Origin: Pseudovibrio exalbescens DSM 16456
GTDB lineage: Bacteria > Pseudomonadota > Alphaproteobacteria > Rhizobiales > Stappiaceae
Length of the DNA: 64,000 bases
Reading direction: 5' to 3'
Assembly (NCBI RefSeq): GCF_000422785.1
Contig: NZ_AUGS01000005.1
Span: 124,001-188,000 of the forward strand
Below, piece by piece: positions 8,741-18,232 of the stretch (positions are counted from its first letter, which is position 1; every line of letters begins with the position of its first letter). A program made the position numbers and the translations under genes. Under the pieces are notes generated by a model that did no database searches, had not been told where the DNA came from, and saw only the letters and a program-made list of their open reading frames with translations.

Positions 8741-9747
8741 CGCGCGACCTCCTGCATGTTGAAGGTGGCCAGTCCCTGTTCCAGTCTTTGCCACTCATCC
8801 TCGGTCGCTGGATGTCCCAGACGCAGCCAGTTTTCGGAATAGTCGAACAAGCGGGTCCAGATGTGTCTGGTAGCGAGATGGTAATGCAGATCGGCAGCAT
8901 CTTCGCATGATATGAGCGTGAACAGGGGGGTCTGGCCGGTGACCGTGAAACCGGCCGCCTTTACGAGGGTTTCGAGGCGCTGGGCTTCCTCTGCCAATTG
9001 GGCTCGCATGGTTTGTTGCCAGTCATGGTCGTTCAATGCGGCGTGGCCGATCTTCAGCGCCGGGCCGGAAACAGCCCAGGTGCCGAGCCGCTCACGCATG
9101 GTGCGACAAACGGGGCCGGGTGCAATCATAAAGCCCAACCGCACCCCTGCAAGGCCATAGAACTTGCCGAAGGAGCGCAGCACCACCACGGACTCATCCT
9201 GAATGTGGGGCAGCAGGCTTGAGGCCGGGATGCTGTCGGCGAAGGCTTCGTCCACGATCAGCATGCCTTCGCGCTCATGGAGCGTTCTGGCGAGGGTAAG
9301 CAAATCTTGCGGGTTGTACTGCGCACCGGTGGGATTGTTGGGGCTTGCAACCACAACATAAGGCGTGTGCTGCGGGATCTGGTCCACAGAGGGAACAGCA
9401 GTGATGGCATGTCCGGCGCTGGCCCAGCTTTCAGCGTGAGAGGCATAGGTGGGGGAGACGATTGCAACGGATGTACGGGAGACCAACCGGGGTAATTGGG
9501 CGATCAGGGCTTGAGTACCTGATGCAGCTACCACTCCCATGGTTTTCGGCACTTGATAGGCGGTGCGAGCTGTCTCTACGAGGGCATCGTGCGCGCTGGG
9601 CGCTGGCAGGCGGGTCCAATCCTCAGCCGTAACCAGAGATGAGTGGGGATAGGCATGCGGGTTGATGCCGGTGGACAGGTCCAGCCAGTCGGCTGACGTA
9701 CCACCGAACCGAGCCATCGCTTCGCTCAAATCTCCACCATGACGCAT
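8737..9747 (-). CDS. cobC: Threonine-phosphate decarboxylase (CobC/CobD aminotransferase fold)
   Basis: A PLP enzyme of aminotransferase class I/II that should decarboxylate L-threonine phosphate to aminopropanol phosphate, the substrate of the downstream CbiB. The 336-residue protein starts MRHGGDLSEAMARFGG, followed by LDLSTGINPHAYP, both typical of CobC. The PLP lysine lies in LRSFGKFYGLAGVRLGF and the PLP-contact block is VASPNNPTGAQYN. The ATG follows AAGGAG. It heads a minus-strand operon with cbiB (ATGA overlap) and the DUF938 gene. In the short upstream region I found no cobalamin riboswitch. Confidence 0.92.
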   Translation of the reverse strand: MRHGGDLSEAMARFGGTSADWLDLSTGINPHAYPHSSLVTAEDWTRLPAPSAHDALVETARTAYQVPKTMGVVAASGTQALIAQLPRLVSRTSVAIVSPTYASHAESWASAGHAITAVPSVDQIPQHTPYVVVASPNNPTGAQYNPQDLLTLARTLHEREGMLIVDEAFADSIPASSLLPHIQDESVVVLRSFGKFYGLAGVRLGFMIAPGPVCRTMRERLGTWAVSGPALKIGHAALNDHDWQQTMRAQLAEEAQRLETLVKAAGFTVTGQTPLFTLISCEDAADLHYHLATRHIWTRLFDYSENWLRLGHPATEDEWQRLEQGLATFNMQEVAR

Positions 9748-10003
9748 GGCGTGTCTCCTTTTTTGCGTTTCCCCGTTCCTACAGCAAAAGCCTTGCAATC
9801 CCTAGGGGATGCGCTGTGATTGGCGGGGATTTCCAGATTGAAGAAACATGGCCTCGCCGTGTTGGCACATGAAGTGATCTGACCTTGTGATCTTATCAAG
9901 GGGTTGGAACATAAAAAGAACAAGGTGCCTTGTGAAGATGGGGCGCTGGGAAGGGCCGGCACCAGCCGTGACCGCTTTTGGCGGCCCGAAAGAGGTCTAG
10001 TCA

Positions 10004-10615
10004 ATGGAGATTAAAGCGCCCTTGGGGCCTGCAGTGTTGTGCGAGTGGTTTGCTGGCGTGTTTTTTCGCGAGCTCACGCGGGAGCAAATGCAAAACTATG
10101 GCGTGGGTGGTTTTGACAGGCTGGCTGCCGAGCTGGATCAGGCAATCGGCCCGCCCAGCGTAGGACCCCTTGAGGAAATCAAAGGCGATCTTAAAAGGTG
10201 GCAGAAAGCACCATCATCGGAGTTGGAATTGGCGGCTGATTTCGCTGCGCTGTTTTTGGCAAATGGTGTCGGGGTCGCCATGCCATATGCCTCCTTCTAT
10301 GAGACAGGTGGCAAGAGACTTTTCGACAAGCCGCACCACAGAATGGCCCGGCGATTGGAAGCCGCGGGGTTGACTGTGGATGTGGACGCGCGCGAGCCTG
10401 CTGACCACCTCTCTTTTCAACTGACCTATCTGGCTGAGCTTTATCTTGCGCAACAGCCGCCGGAAACGCCTGAGGAGTTCATCAGACTGGAGCTATTGAC
10501 CTGGGTGCCGAAGTTCACGCGGGATGTTGCGCCCGTGCCGACCACATACGGGTTTCACAAGGCTGTACTGAAACTGCTGAACGCATATCTGCAGCAAGCT
10601 GCACGCCGCGCATGA
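10004..10615 (+). CDS. TorD/DmsD-family molecular chaperone
   Basis: A 203-residue all-alpha cytosolic chaperone of the TorD/DmsD/NarJ class, which binds Tat signal peptides of molybdoenzymes during cofactor insertion. The family signature E-P-x-D-H followed by a hydrophobic helix is visible as EPADHLSFQLTYLAELYLAQ near residues 127-146. The region PYASFYETGGKRLF fits the usual P-x-x-S-x-x-x-x-G loop. No molybdoenzyme or Tat substrate gene lies nearby, so the client is unknown. It is divergent from cobC across about 250 bp. Confidence 0.75.
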   Translation: MEIKAPLGPAVLCEWFAGVFFRELTREQMQNYGVGGFDRLAAELDQAIGPPSVGPLEEIKGDLKRWQKAPSSELELAADFAALFLANGVGVAMPYASFYETGGKRLFDKPHHRMARRLEAAGLTVDVDAREPADHLSFQLTYLAELYLAQQPPETPEEFIRLELLTWVPKFTRDVAPVPTTYGFHKAVLKLLNAYLQQAARRA

Positions 10616-10677
10616 TCCGCCCTATCGCGGCGGTTATCCGACGCTGACATTCATCAAAGTATTTTGGGAGAAGAGAG

Positions 10678-10751
10678 TGGAGGCCTCTGCCGGAATCGAA
10701 CCGGCGTACACGGATTTGCAATCCGCTGCGTCACCACTCCGCCAAGAGGCC
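10678..10751 (-). tRNA. tRNA-Cys (anticodon GCA)
   Basis: 74 nt with encoded CCA. The acceptor GGCCTCT pairs with AGAGGCC, and the anticodon loop is ATTGCAA with GCA. On the same strand a TTGACT element about 45 bp upstream is a plausible -35 box. Confidence 0.96.
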
Positions 10752-10988
10752 ACCGTGTGGTGTGGAGTGGCTTTTCTGATATTTGGCGCTTTTAGTCAAG
10801 CGCTGTGGTTCAATTAATCGACTGCAATTGTGAAAAAACTCCGACGCCTAGGGATTTTACCAGTGTTTGCAGGGGCTGGTGACGTATGGGCGGGGCCGGG
10901 TTGGGCGCCCGCGGGGATGTGCAAGTTATCCCCCTTGGTTGGCAGTGGGGCATTGTTGAATCCTGTTGAATGGTTCAGGAGGGATTGG

Positions 10989-11801
10989 ATGTCATCCACA
11001 CAGCGATTGGGCTTGCCGTTTATTGCCAGTGCTCAGGCGCAGAAACACGTGACCCACAACGAGGCGTTGTTTCAGTTGGACCAGTTGGTTTCGTGTGCCG
11101 TCGAAAGCCGGTCATTGAGTGCACCACCTGCAGCGCCTCAGGCGGGGGTAGGGTATGTATTGCCTGATACAGCTTCCGGCGAGTGGGCAGGCCATGATGA
11201 CGGCCTCGCGTTTTATCTGGATGATGCGTGGGTGTTTACAGAGCCTGTTGCGGGGCAACTGGTGCTGATCAAGGATGAGCGCGCGCTGGTTGTCCGAACA
11301 CACACTGGATGGCAGCGTGTCAGCGTGCCGATCGGGTTGGCCGAGGTCTTGTCCGTTGGGGCCGGTGGAAGTGGTCTGGCTGTTGGCGACGGTCTGCCGG
11401 AAGAACAGTTGCATGTGTTTGGCAACAGTATTGTCAGTTCCGGCCCATCCAAGGCCGCCTCAGGCTTTTACGTGGAAGAGGAGCTTGTCAGCGGGCTGTC
11501 CGGCGCGTTTGCAGATACAGTCATGACCATTCCCGATCGGGCTATTGTCTTGTGTGTGTCAACCCGCACGGTCGGTGCGGTGAGCGGCGCTAGCTCATAT
11601 GATTGTGGCATCGCCGGAGAGCGCTCCAAGTTCGGTGGGATGCTGGGAACTTCTGTTGGTTCCAGCAATGCAGGGGTGATCGGTCCGCAGGCGTTTTATG
11701 CAGCCACGCCGCTGCGGTTGTCGGCCAATGGAGGTGACTTTTCCGGCGGAGATGTGCGGGTGGCGTTGCACTACTACCGACCCGCTGTGCCGCAGACATG
11801 A
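10989..11801 (+). CDS. DUF2793 domain-containing protein
   Basis: A 270-residue protein whose N-terminal part matches the DUF2793 pattern: LGLPFIASAQAQKHVTHNEA at residues 7-26, LDQLVSCAVESRSL, and a GxxYVLP-SGEWAGHDDGLAFY block. The C-terminal half is glycine- and serine-rich and beta-like, without a motif I recognise. Family members often occur near phage-like or gene-transfer-agent tail genes, but none are here. The start was set at the ATG after CAGGAGGGA; the longer ORF adds 53 residues without homology. Function unknown, possibly a surface or tail-associated protein. Confidence 0.75.
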   Translation: MSSTQRLGLPFIASAQAQKHVTHNEALFQLDQLVSCAVESRSLSAPPAAPQAGVGYVLPDTASGEWAGHDDGLAFYLDDAWVFTEPVAGQLVLIKDERALVVRTHTGWQRVSVPIGLAEVLSVGAGGSGLAVGDGLPEEQLHVFGNSIVSSGPSKAASGFYVEEELVSGLSGAFADTVMTIPDRAIVLCVSTRTVGAVSGASSYDCGIAGERSKFGGMLGTSVGSSNAGVIGPQAFYAATPLRLSANGGDFSGGDVRVALHYYRPAVPQT

Positions 11802-11955
11802 CAAGAAGACACGCTGCGAAAGCAGGAAAGGGCTGCAACCAAAGAAAAGGGCATATCGGTAGTTTTGCTTCATTTTTACGGGCGAGCATGCTTGTATTTG
11901 CGCGCATGGAGCGATATGCACCTACCAGCTAATCCGAATTCTTCATGAGGACGTT

Positions 11956-12615
11956 ATGGCCGACTACGTGCAGTCCAGAACCCGTATGGTCGACAACCAA
12001 CTGCGGACGAACGACGTGACGGATCTGCGGATCCTGGATGCGATGGGCAGTGTGCCCCGGGAGCGCTTTGTCGCAGATGCACAAAAGTCCATCGCCTATA
12101 TCGATGAGGACCTGCCCATCAGCGAGGATGGCGCGCGCCGCATGCTCAAGCCTCATATTCTGGGCAAGATGCTGCAACTGGCAGGGATCACCCAGAATGA
12201 CGTCATTCTGATCGTTGGTGCGGGCACGGGATATTCTGTCGCCGTGGCGTCCAAACTCTGCGATTCCGTGGTTGGCGTTGAAGAAGATGAAGCCATGGCT
12301 CAGCGTGCGTCCGCCACGCTTGAAGAACTGGGCATCGAGAATGCGGCGGTCATCGATGGCAAGTTGACCGAAGGCTATGCGTCGGATGCACCTTATGACG
12401 TGATTGTGCTGGATGGCTCTGTCGAATCAATTCCGCAGGGCATGTTCGACCAGCTCAAGAACGAAGGTCGTTTGGTTGCCATTGAGCAGACAGGGCCGAC
12501 AGGCGAGGCGAATCTTTATTACAAGACCAAGGATATCGTAAGCTCCCGGTTTGCTTTCAACGCGAGCGGTGCAAAACTTCCCGGTTTTGAAAAGCCAAAA
12601 AGCTTCACGTTCTGA
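11956..12615 (+). CDS. pcm: Protein-L-isoaspartate O-methyltransferase family protein
   Basis: A SAM-dependent methyltransferase of the PCMT family, which methylates isoaspartyl residues to allow repair of damaged proteins. The 219-residue product has RMVDNQLRTNDVTD near the N-terminus, VPRERFV, the SAM motif LIVGAGTGYSVAVAS near residue 85, and the acidic VVGVEEDEAMA. Alphaproteobacterial homologues just upstream of tolC share this divergent form; true isoaspartyl activity has not been shown here. It starts with ATG after GAGGACGTT and is transcribed toward tolC across a 341-bp gap. Confidence 0.85.
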   Translation: MADYVQSRTRMVDNQLRTNDVTDLRILDAMGSVPRERFVADAQKSIAYIDEDLPISEDGARRMLKPHILGKMLQLAGITQNDVILIVGAGTGYSVAVASKLCDSVVGVEEDEAMAQRASATLEELGIENAAVIDGKLTEGYASDAPYDVIVLDGSVESIPQGMFDQLKNEGRLVAIEQTGPTGEANLYYKTKDIVSSRFAFNASGAKLPGFEKPKSFTF

Positions 12616-12956
12616 TTGTCAGAATCACCAATGTCGCGTGAGGCCCGCAAATTCATGGTTAACAGACTGTGAAAACCTGGCTGTTTCCGTTTAGGAAAAC
12701 TGTGGGCAAACCTGTTTCTGTGGCCTGTGCCACAAAAACCATGGCCATATTCAAGTAAAAAACCGCTGCAACCTGTCATTTGTGCCAAAAAGTTCACGAT
12801 TGTTGCTCGTTCGCCTCAGGGCTTGTTTTTTTTGCGGAATTCGCATCTCCTCGGGTTTCAGCGGGCACGCGTGGGCAGTATACGTTGGTCGCAGGTGTTG
12901 GAATATTTTGGTTCGAAGCAGTGCTCCGTCGCTGTTCCTGACTTGAGGCTATAAAA
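12616..12956. other. Intergenic region upstream of tolC
   Basis: No gene seen. It must carry the pcm transcript end and tolC promoter. A T-rich tract lies about 130 bp before tolC, but there is no clear hairpin with it. Confidence 0.4.
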
Positions 12957-14336
12957 GTGATTTCAAGAAAACTTCTAGCGACAGCAGCAGGCGCGTGTTT
13001 GATGGTTTCGGCGACAGCCGGACATGCGCAATCCCTTCGCGACGCGCTGTCCGCTACATATGAGAACAATCCGACACTCAACGCCGCGCGGGCTGAACTG
13101 CGCGGTGTCGATGAAAACGTTCCTCAGGCGTTGGCAGGGTGGCGACCTCAGATTTCCGTTTCCGCTAGCTCTGGTATGCGAAATGTTTCGGATCAGAGTT
13201 ATTTCACCGGCAGAGGTTTTTCCGAAACCACTGTTGGTATGGCTATAACTCAACCGCTGTTTCGAGGGTTCCGAACCGTAAACTCAACCCGCCAAGCAGA
13301 GTCGATTGTGTTTGCTCAGCGTGAAGACCTGCGCGTCAGCGAGCAGACGGCGCTGTTGCAGGCGGCGACTGCTTACATGGATGTGATCCGGGATACGGGC
13401 ATCGTGGCGCTGCGCCGAAGCGACTTGAAGTTCCAGGAGGAGCTCGTTCGCGCCTCCAAGGACAGGTTCAGCGTAGGGGAAGGAACGCGCACGGATGTGG
13501 CGCAGTCAGAAGCTGGTCGGGCGCGATCGCAATCGGCTCTCAATGCGGCGTTGGCGAACTTGAACACGAGCCGCGCGGTATTCCGGCAGGTGATCGGGCT
13601 GGATCCGAAAAACCTGAGCCCCAAGTCCAACGTGGCGACCCTCATTCCAAAATCCGTGAGCCAGGCCATTGCCATCGGGCAGGAAGAGCACCCTTCGATC
13701 ATGTCGGCGATGCACATCGTCGATGCCGCCATTTTCTCCGTAAAGACAGCTGAAGGTACTCTGCTTCCATCGGTTGAGCTTGAGGGATCGCTACAGACGA
13801 AGTTAACGAGTTCAAATGGACGGCAGTCGGGTGCCAATGGCACACAGAATGCGGCGTCAATCTTTGGGCGCGTGACAATTCCCCTTTATCAGCAAGGAAC
13901 AGAATACTCCACAATTCGTCAGGCTAAAGAAGATCTTGGGCGAACCGAGATTCTGGTGGATGTGGCCCGAGACACGGTGCGTGCGGAAGCCATTTCTGCA
14001 TGGGGTCGGCTCAATGCGGCAGAAGGCTCCATTTCAGCAGCTCAGGCAGAAGTCTCGGCAGCACAGCTGGCATTGGAAGGCGTGATTGAAGAGCAGCGCG
14101 TCGGTCAACGTACAACGCTGGACGTTCTGGACTCCCAGAGTGATCTGGTTGATGCCCGCGTTACCTTGATTACAGCGCAGCGGGACAAGGTTGTGGCAGC
14201 ATATGCATTGCTGGCGACTGTTGGCCGCCTGACCCATGACTTCTTGGGGCTGACCGTTCCGAAATACGATCCGCGTGAACACTATAATGCGGTTCGTGAT
14301 AAGTGGATCGGCCTACGGACTCCGGATGGTCGCTGA
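12957..14336 (+). CDS. tolC: TolC family outer-membrane efflux channel
   Basis: Outer-membrane trimeric channel serving type I secretion and RND efflux. The 459-residue product begins with a signal peptide (MISRKLLATAAGACLMVSAT, then GHAQS). LRDALSATYENNPTLNAARA, the standard first helix, follows, then two OEP repeats, with FRGFRTVNS in the first and VGQRTTLDVLDSQSDLVDAR in the second. The start is GTG, with GAGG about eight bases upstream. It sits between pcm and popZ and ends at a strong terminator. Confidence 0.95.
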   Translation: MISRKLLATAAGACLMVSATAGHAQSLRDALSATYENNPTLNAARAELRGVDENVPQALAGWRPQISVSASSGMRNVSDQSYFTGRGFSETTVGMAITQPLFRGFRTVNSTRQAESIVFAQREDLRVSEQTALLQAATAYMDVIRDTGIVALRRSDLKFQEELVRASKDRFSVGEGTRTDVAQSEAGRARSQSALNAALANLNTSRAVFRQVIGLDPKNLSPKSNVATLIPKSVSQAIAIGQEEHPSIMSAMHIVDAAIFSVKTAEGTLLPSVELEGSLQTKLTSSNGRQSGANGTQNAASIFGRVTIPLYQQGTEYSTIRQAKEDLGRTEILVDVARDTVRAEAISAWGRLNAAEGSISAAQAEVSAAQLALEGVIEEQRVGQRTTLDVLDSQSDLVDARVTLITAQRDKVVAAYALLATVGRLTHDFLGLTVPKYDPREHYNAVRDKWIGLRTPDGR

Positions 14337-14360
14337 GTTAAGGCGAATAAAAGTTGAGCC

Positions 14361-14386
14361 GGGGGAGCCGTGAGCTCCCCCTTTTT
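14361..14386 (+). terminator. Intrinsic terminator of tolC
   Basis: Stem GGGGGAGC / GCTCCCCC with a 5-nt loop followed by TTTTT, 25 bp past the tolC stop. Confidence 0.93.
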
Positions 14387-14561
14387 ATTATGGATAACCA
14401 TGCGAAGGCCGAGGTTTCCTGTGGGCAGAGGCGCTCTGAACTCTGTCGCGCTGTGTTCATCATTGGTCTCTATCCCTTAATATTAATTGATGATTAATTT
14501 AGGGGCTCGAGTCGGCGGACCTGACTTGAGTGATGTATTGCGAGAGACAGAGGGGGATGCC

Positions 14562-15173
14562 ATGGGAGAAGCTTCGAAGACCCAAGAGCCTTCCATGGAG
14601 GAGATTTTGAGCTCTATTCGAAAGATCATCTCCGAAGACGAACCGGACACGAAAGCCGAGGACATGAACCTAGACGGTAACAAGGATCTCTCTCAAGACG
14701 ATCTGGACAAGCTTTTCGACTCGCCAGGCGGTTTCGACATGGATACCGACGATGCCGAACCGGAAGTTGATCCAGCAGATGACGTTCTTGAGCTTACGGA
14801 GGATGTTGCCGTTGTCGAGGACAAGCCTGAAGTGGATCTGGTGCAGGGGCTGCCGGAATCCGCTGACGACGATGATGGCGACATCTCGTTTCAGGGCGCT
14901 CCCAAGGTTGAGAGTGACGACATTCTGGAGAATGTCCAAAACCGTGTAGAGGCCGATGCTCCGTCGCTGCTGTCTGAGAGTGCGAACGAGGCAGTGTCCT
15001 CCGCATTCAGTGGGCTGGCCAATACGGTACTTTCAAAGAACGCAAGAACTCTTGAGGATCTTGTTGCGGATATGCTGAGGCCCATGCTCAAATCATGGCT
15101 GGATCAGCACCTGCCCGATATGGTAGAGCGTCTCGTGAAACAGGAGATTGAACGGATCTCCCGCGGTCGCTAA
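14562..15173 (+). CDS. popZ: PopZ-like polar organising protein (DUF2497)
   Basis: Self-assembling polar scaffold that in Alphaproteobacteria tethers the ParB-bound origin and recruits polar regulators. The 203-residue product has the three-part PopZ layout. An N-terminal helix reads PSMEEILSSIRKIISED (residues 11-27). A long acidic Asp/Glu/Pro linker spans roughly residues 28-125. The conserved C-terminal oligomerisation helices read DLVADMLRPMLKSWLDQHLP, then VERLVKQEIERISRGR. The ATG follows GAGGGGG; the longer ORF upstream adds 25 unrelated residues. Placement between tolC and valS is typical of Hyphomicrobiales. Confidence 0.88.
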   Translation: MGEASKTQEPSMEEILSSIRKIISEDEPDTKAEDMNLDGNKDLSQDDLDKLFDSPGGFDMDTDDAEPEVDPADDVLELTEDVAVVEDKPEVDLVQGLPESADDDDGDISFQGAPKVESDDILENVQNRVEADAPSLLSESANEAVSSAFSGLANTVLSKNARTLEDLVADMLRPMLKSWLDQHLPDMVERLVKQEIERISRGR

Positions 15174-15197
15174 TCAGGACGCTCCAATTCAAACCTG

Positions 15198-15226
15198 AAA
15201 GCGCTGCCGGCTGGTAGCGCTTTTTT
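15198..15226 (+). terminator. Intrinsic terminator of popZ
   Basis: AAAGCGCT / AGCGCTTT stem, extended by inner G-C and G-U pairs, followed by a T tract. Confidence 0.9.
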
Positions 15227-15324
15227 ATTGCGATGGGAGTGGGCTGTACGGGCTGGTAACGGTTGACTTCGCTCAGCGCATCCGATTTACACCAGACAAA
15301 CCCCGCAATTGGAAGAAAAGAAGT

Positions 15325-18159
15325 ATGCTGGACAAGACATATGAGGCGGCGTCGGTTGAGCCGCGGATTTACGAGGCCTGGGAAACAGCAGGCGCTTTCA
15401 AGGCTGGAGCAGGGGCAGACGATGGTGCTGCAACCTATTCCATCGTGATTCCGCCACCGAACGTGACGGGCTCGCTTCATATGGGCCATGCGTTGAACAA
15501 CACCCTTCAGGATATCATGGTGCGCTATCAGCGCATGCGTGGCCGGGATGTCTTGTGGCAACCGGGCATGGACCATGCCGGTATTGCAACCCAAATGGTT
15601 GTAGAGCGCCAATTGGCTGCCAATGGCGAGCCTTCTCGCCGCGATCTTGGACGCGAAGGTTTCATTGAACGCGTCTGGCAGTGGAAAGATGAATCCGGCG
15701 GGATGATCTTCAATCAGCTGAAACGCCTCGGTGCGTCCTGTGATTGGTCGCGTCAGCGGTTCACCATGGATGAAGGCTTGTCCAAAGCTGTTCTGGAAGT
15801 GTTTGTCTCGCTTTACAAGGAAGGTCTGATTTACAAGGACAAACGCCTTGTGAACTGGGATCCAAAACTTTTGACAGCCATTTCCGACCTTGAAGTGGAG
15901 CAAAAGGAAACGCAGGGCAGCATGTGGCACTTCCGCTACCCGCTGGCTGATGGCGTCACCTATCAGTATCCCATTGCGTTTGATGAGGAAGGCAAGCCGA
16001 CAGAATTCGAAACGCGCGATTACATCGTGATTGCGACTACGCGCCCGGAAACCATGCTGGGTGATACGGCTGTGATCGTTCACCCCGATGATGAACGGTT
16101 CAAGGATCTTCAGGGCAAGGATGTCCTTTTGCCGCTGGTTGGTCGCCGTATCCCGATCATCCCGGATGACTATGTCGAGGTTGAGACCGGCACGGGCGCC
16201 ATGAAGGTGACACCGGCGCACGATTTCAATGACTTTGACATCGGCAAGCGCCATTCCTTGGCGATGATTTCCGTCATGGATCGTGAGGCCAACATGGAGC
16301 TGGCTGACAACGAGGACTTCTTGTCCGGCGTTGAGGCTTCTGATGAGCTGACCGAGACCATCGAAACGCTTCACGGCATGGAACGGTTTGCGGCCCGCAA
16401 GCGCATTGTCGAGATGCTGGAGGCTAATGGCCTGCTGGACGAGATTGTCGAGCATGCCCACATGGTTCCTCATGGCGACCGAGGCGGTGTGCCGATTGAG
16501 CCAATGCTGACAGATCAGTGGTACGTTGATGCGAAAACACTGGCGCAGCCAGCCATTGCCTCTGTACGTGAAGGGCGCACCAAGTTCGTTCCGGCCAACT
16601 GGGACAAGACCTACTACGAGTGGATGGAAAACATCCAGCCCTGGTGTATCTCCCGTCAGTTGTGGTGGGGACACCGGATTCCGGCGTGGTATGGCCCAGA
16701 GGGCAAGGTTTTCGTCGAGAAGTCCGAGGAAGAAGCGCTCAAGGCTGCCGAAAGTTTCTATGGCAAGCCAGTAAAGCTTATGGAAATCAATGAGGCTTTG
16801 CAGGCTCACGAAGCGGGCGATGACGCAGTTGTTGCGCTTTACCGCGATGAGGATGTTCTGGATACTTGGTTCTCTTCTGCCTTGTGGCCGTTCTCCACGC
16901 TGGGGTGGCCGGACAAGACACAGGAGCTGGCTCGGTACTATCCAACTTCTGTTCTGGTAACGGGTTTCGACATCATCTTCTTCTGGGTTGCCCGGATGAT
17001 GATGATGGGCAACCACTACATGAACACAGAGCCTTTTGACACGGTTTATATCCATGCTCTCGTCCGCGACGAAAAAGGGCAAAAGATGTCCAAGTCCAAG
17101 GGCAATGTGATCGATCCCTTGGCCTTGATGGACGAGTATGGCGCGGATGCACTGCGGTTCACCTTGGCTGCCATGGCCGCACAGGGCCGGGACATCAAGT
17201 TGTCTACAAGCCGTGTCGGCGGTTATCGCAACTTCGCAACCAAGCTTTGGAACGCTTGCCGCTTTGCCGAGATGAATGAATGCAAGCGGTCTGCGACTTT
17301 CGATCCTGCTCTCGTCAAGATGACGTTGAACCGCTGGATTGTCACGGAAACCAGCCGTGCCATCCGGGCTGTAACCGAAGCGATTGACACCTACCGCTTC
17401 AATGATGCGGCTGCCGCAGCCTATCGCTTTGTCTGGAATACGTTCTGTGACTGGTATCTGGAACTGGCCAAGCCGACCTTTAATGGCGACGATGAAGACG
17501 CCAAGGCGGAAACACGGGCAACCGCTGCATGGGTGCGGGATGAAATCCTGAAGATGCTGCATCCGTTCATGCCGTTCATCACTGAAGAGCTATGGGCCCG
17601 TACCGTGGAGATTGAAGGCGCCAAGCGCGACAATCTGCTGGCCTTGTCCCGTTGGTCTCAGCCCGTCGGGGAAGACGATGAAGCAGCTGCTGAGGTCAAC
17701 TGGCTGATTGATCTGATCATGCAGGTTCGCAGTGTTCGGTCTGAAATGAACGTTCCGGCTGGAGCGAAAGTGCCGGTGGTGATTGCAGGTGCTTCGCAGT
17801 TGACCCAGAACCGCCTGCACATCCACGAAGCGGCGATCATCAAGAACGCACGTGCCGAAAGTGTTTCAATTGCAGATGAAACCCCGAAGGGGTCGGCGCA
17901 GATTGTCGTTGGTGAGGCAACCGTGTGCCTGCCGCTAGCGGGTGTGATTGATCTGGATGCGGAAAAGGCTCGTCTTGAGAAGGAACTCGGCAAGATTGAT
18001 GGAGATCTGACAAAGATCACCAAGAAGCTTGAAAACCCGAAGTTCGTCGAAAAGGCTCCGGCTGAGGTTGTTGCTGGCGAAAAAGAGCGTGTGGTTGAAC
18101 TAACCGAACGCAAGGCAAAAACCTCTGAAGCATTGGCACGTCTGGCAGCTCTCGGTTAA
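15325..18159 (+). CDS. valS: Valine--tRNA ligase
   Basis: Class Ia aminoacyl-tRNA synthetase charging tRNA(Val). The HIGH motif is in PPNVTGSLHMGHAL near residue 53, followed by the CP1 editing domain (TTRPETMLGDTAV near 236). The KMSKS loop is GQKMSKSKGN near residue 590. A C-terminal coiled coil rich in Lys and Glu closes the protein (EKARLEKELGKIDGDLTKIT). The length of 944 residues is typical. A purine-rich stretch precedes the ATG, and a terminator follows, shared with the converging mechanosensitive-channel gene. Confidence 0.97.
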   Translation: MLDKTYEAASVEPRIYEAWETAGAFKAGAGADDGAATYSIVIPPPNVTGSLHMGHALNNTLQDIMVRYQRMRGRDVLWQPGMDHAGIATQMVVERQLAANGEPSRRDLGREGFIERVWQWKDESGGMIFNQLKRLGASCDWSRQRFTMDEGLSKAVLEVFVSLYKEGLIYKDKRLVNWDPKLLTAISDLEVEQKETQGSMWHFRYPLADGVTYQYPIAFDEEGKPTEFETRDYIVIATTRPETMLGDTAVIVHPDDERFKDLQGKDVLLPLVGRRIPIIPDDYVEVETGTGAMKVTPAHDFNDFDIGKRHSLAMISVMDREANMELADNEDFLSGVEASDELTETIETLHGMERFAARKRIVEMLEANGLLDEIVEHAHMVPHGDRGGVPIEPMLTDQWYVDAKTLAQPAIASVREGRTKFVPANWDKTYYEWMENIQPWCISRQLWWGHRIPAWYGPEGKVFVEKSEEEALKAAESFYGKPVKLMEINEALQAHEAGDDAVVALYRDEDVLDTWFSSALWPFSTLGWPDKTQELARYYPTSVLVTGFDIIFFWVARMMMMGNHYMNTEPFDTVYIHALVRDEKGQKMSKSKGNVIDPLALMDEYGADALRFTLAAMAAQGRDIKLSTSRVGGYRNFATKLWNACRFAEMNECKRSATFDPALVKMTLNRWIVTETSRAIRAVTEAIDTYRFNDAAAAAYRFVWNTFCDWYLELAKPTFNGDDEDAKAETRATAAWVRDEILKMLHPFMPFITEELWARTVEIEGAKRDNLLALSRWSQPVGEDDEAAAEVNWLIDLIMQVRSVRSEMNVPAGAKVPVVIAGASQLTQNRLHIHEAAIIKNARAESVSIADETPKGSAQIVVGEATVCLPLAGVIDLDAEKARLEKELGKIDGDLTKITKKLENPKFVEKAPAEVVAGEKERVVELTERKAKTSEALARLAALG

Positions 18160-18189
18160 AGCTTTACTGCGTGCATGACGAAAATTGCG

Positions 18190-18217
18190 GGCGCTGGAGA
18201 TCTCTCCAGCGCCTTTT
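18190..18217 (+). terminator. Intrinsic terminator of valS
   Basis: Arms GGCGCTGGAGA / TCTCCAGCGCC with a short loop, then TTTT. The converging mscS gene ends just beyond it. Confidence 0.8.
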
Positions 18218-18232
18218 CGTATTCAAGCAGGG

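Noticed and set aside
15088-17562. 824-codon open frame antisense to valS
   Set aside because: It lies wholly opposite a clear ValS; the translation has no family features and is a codon-usage shadow.
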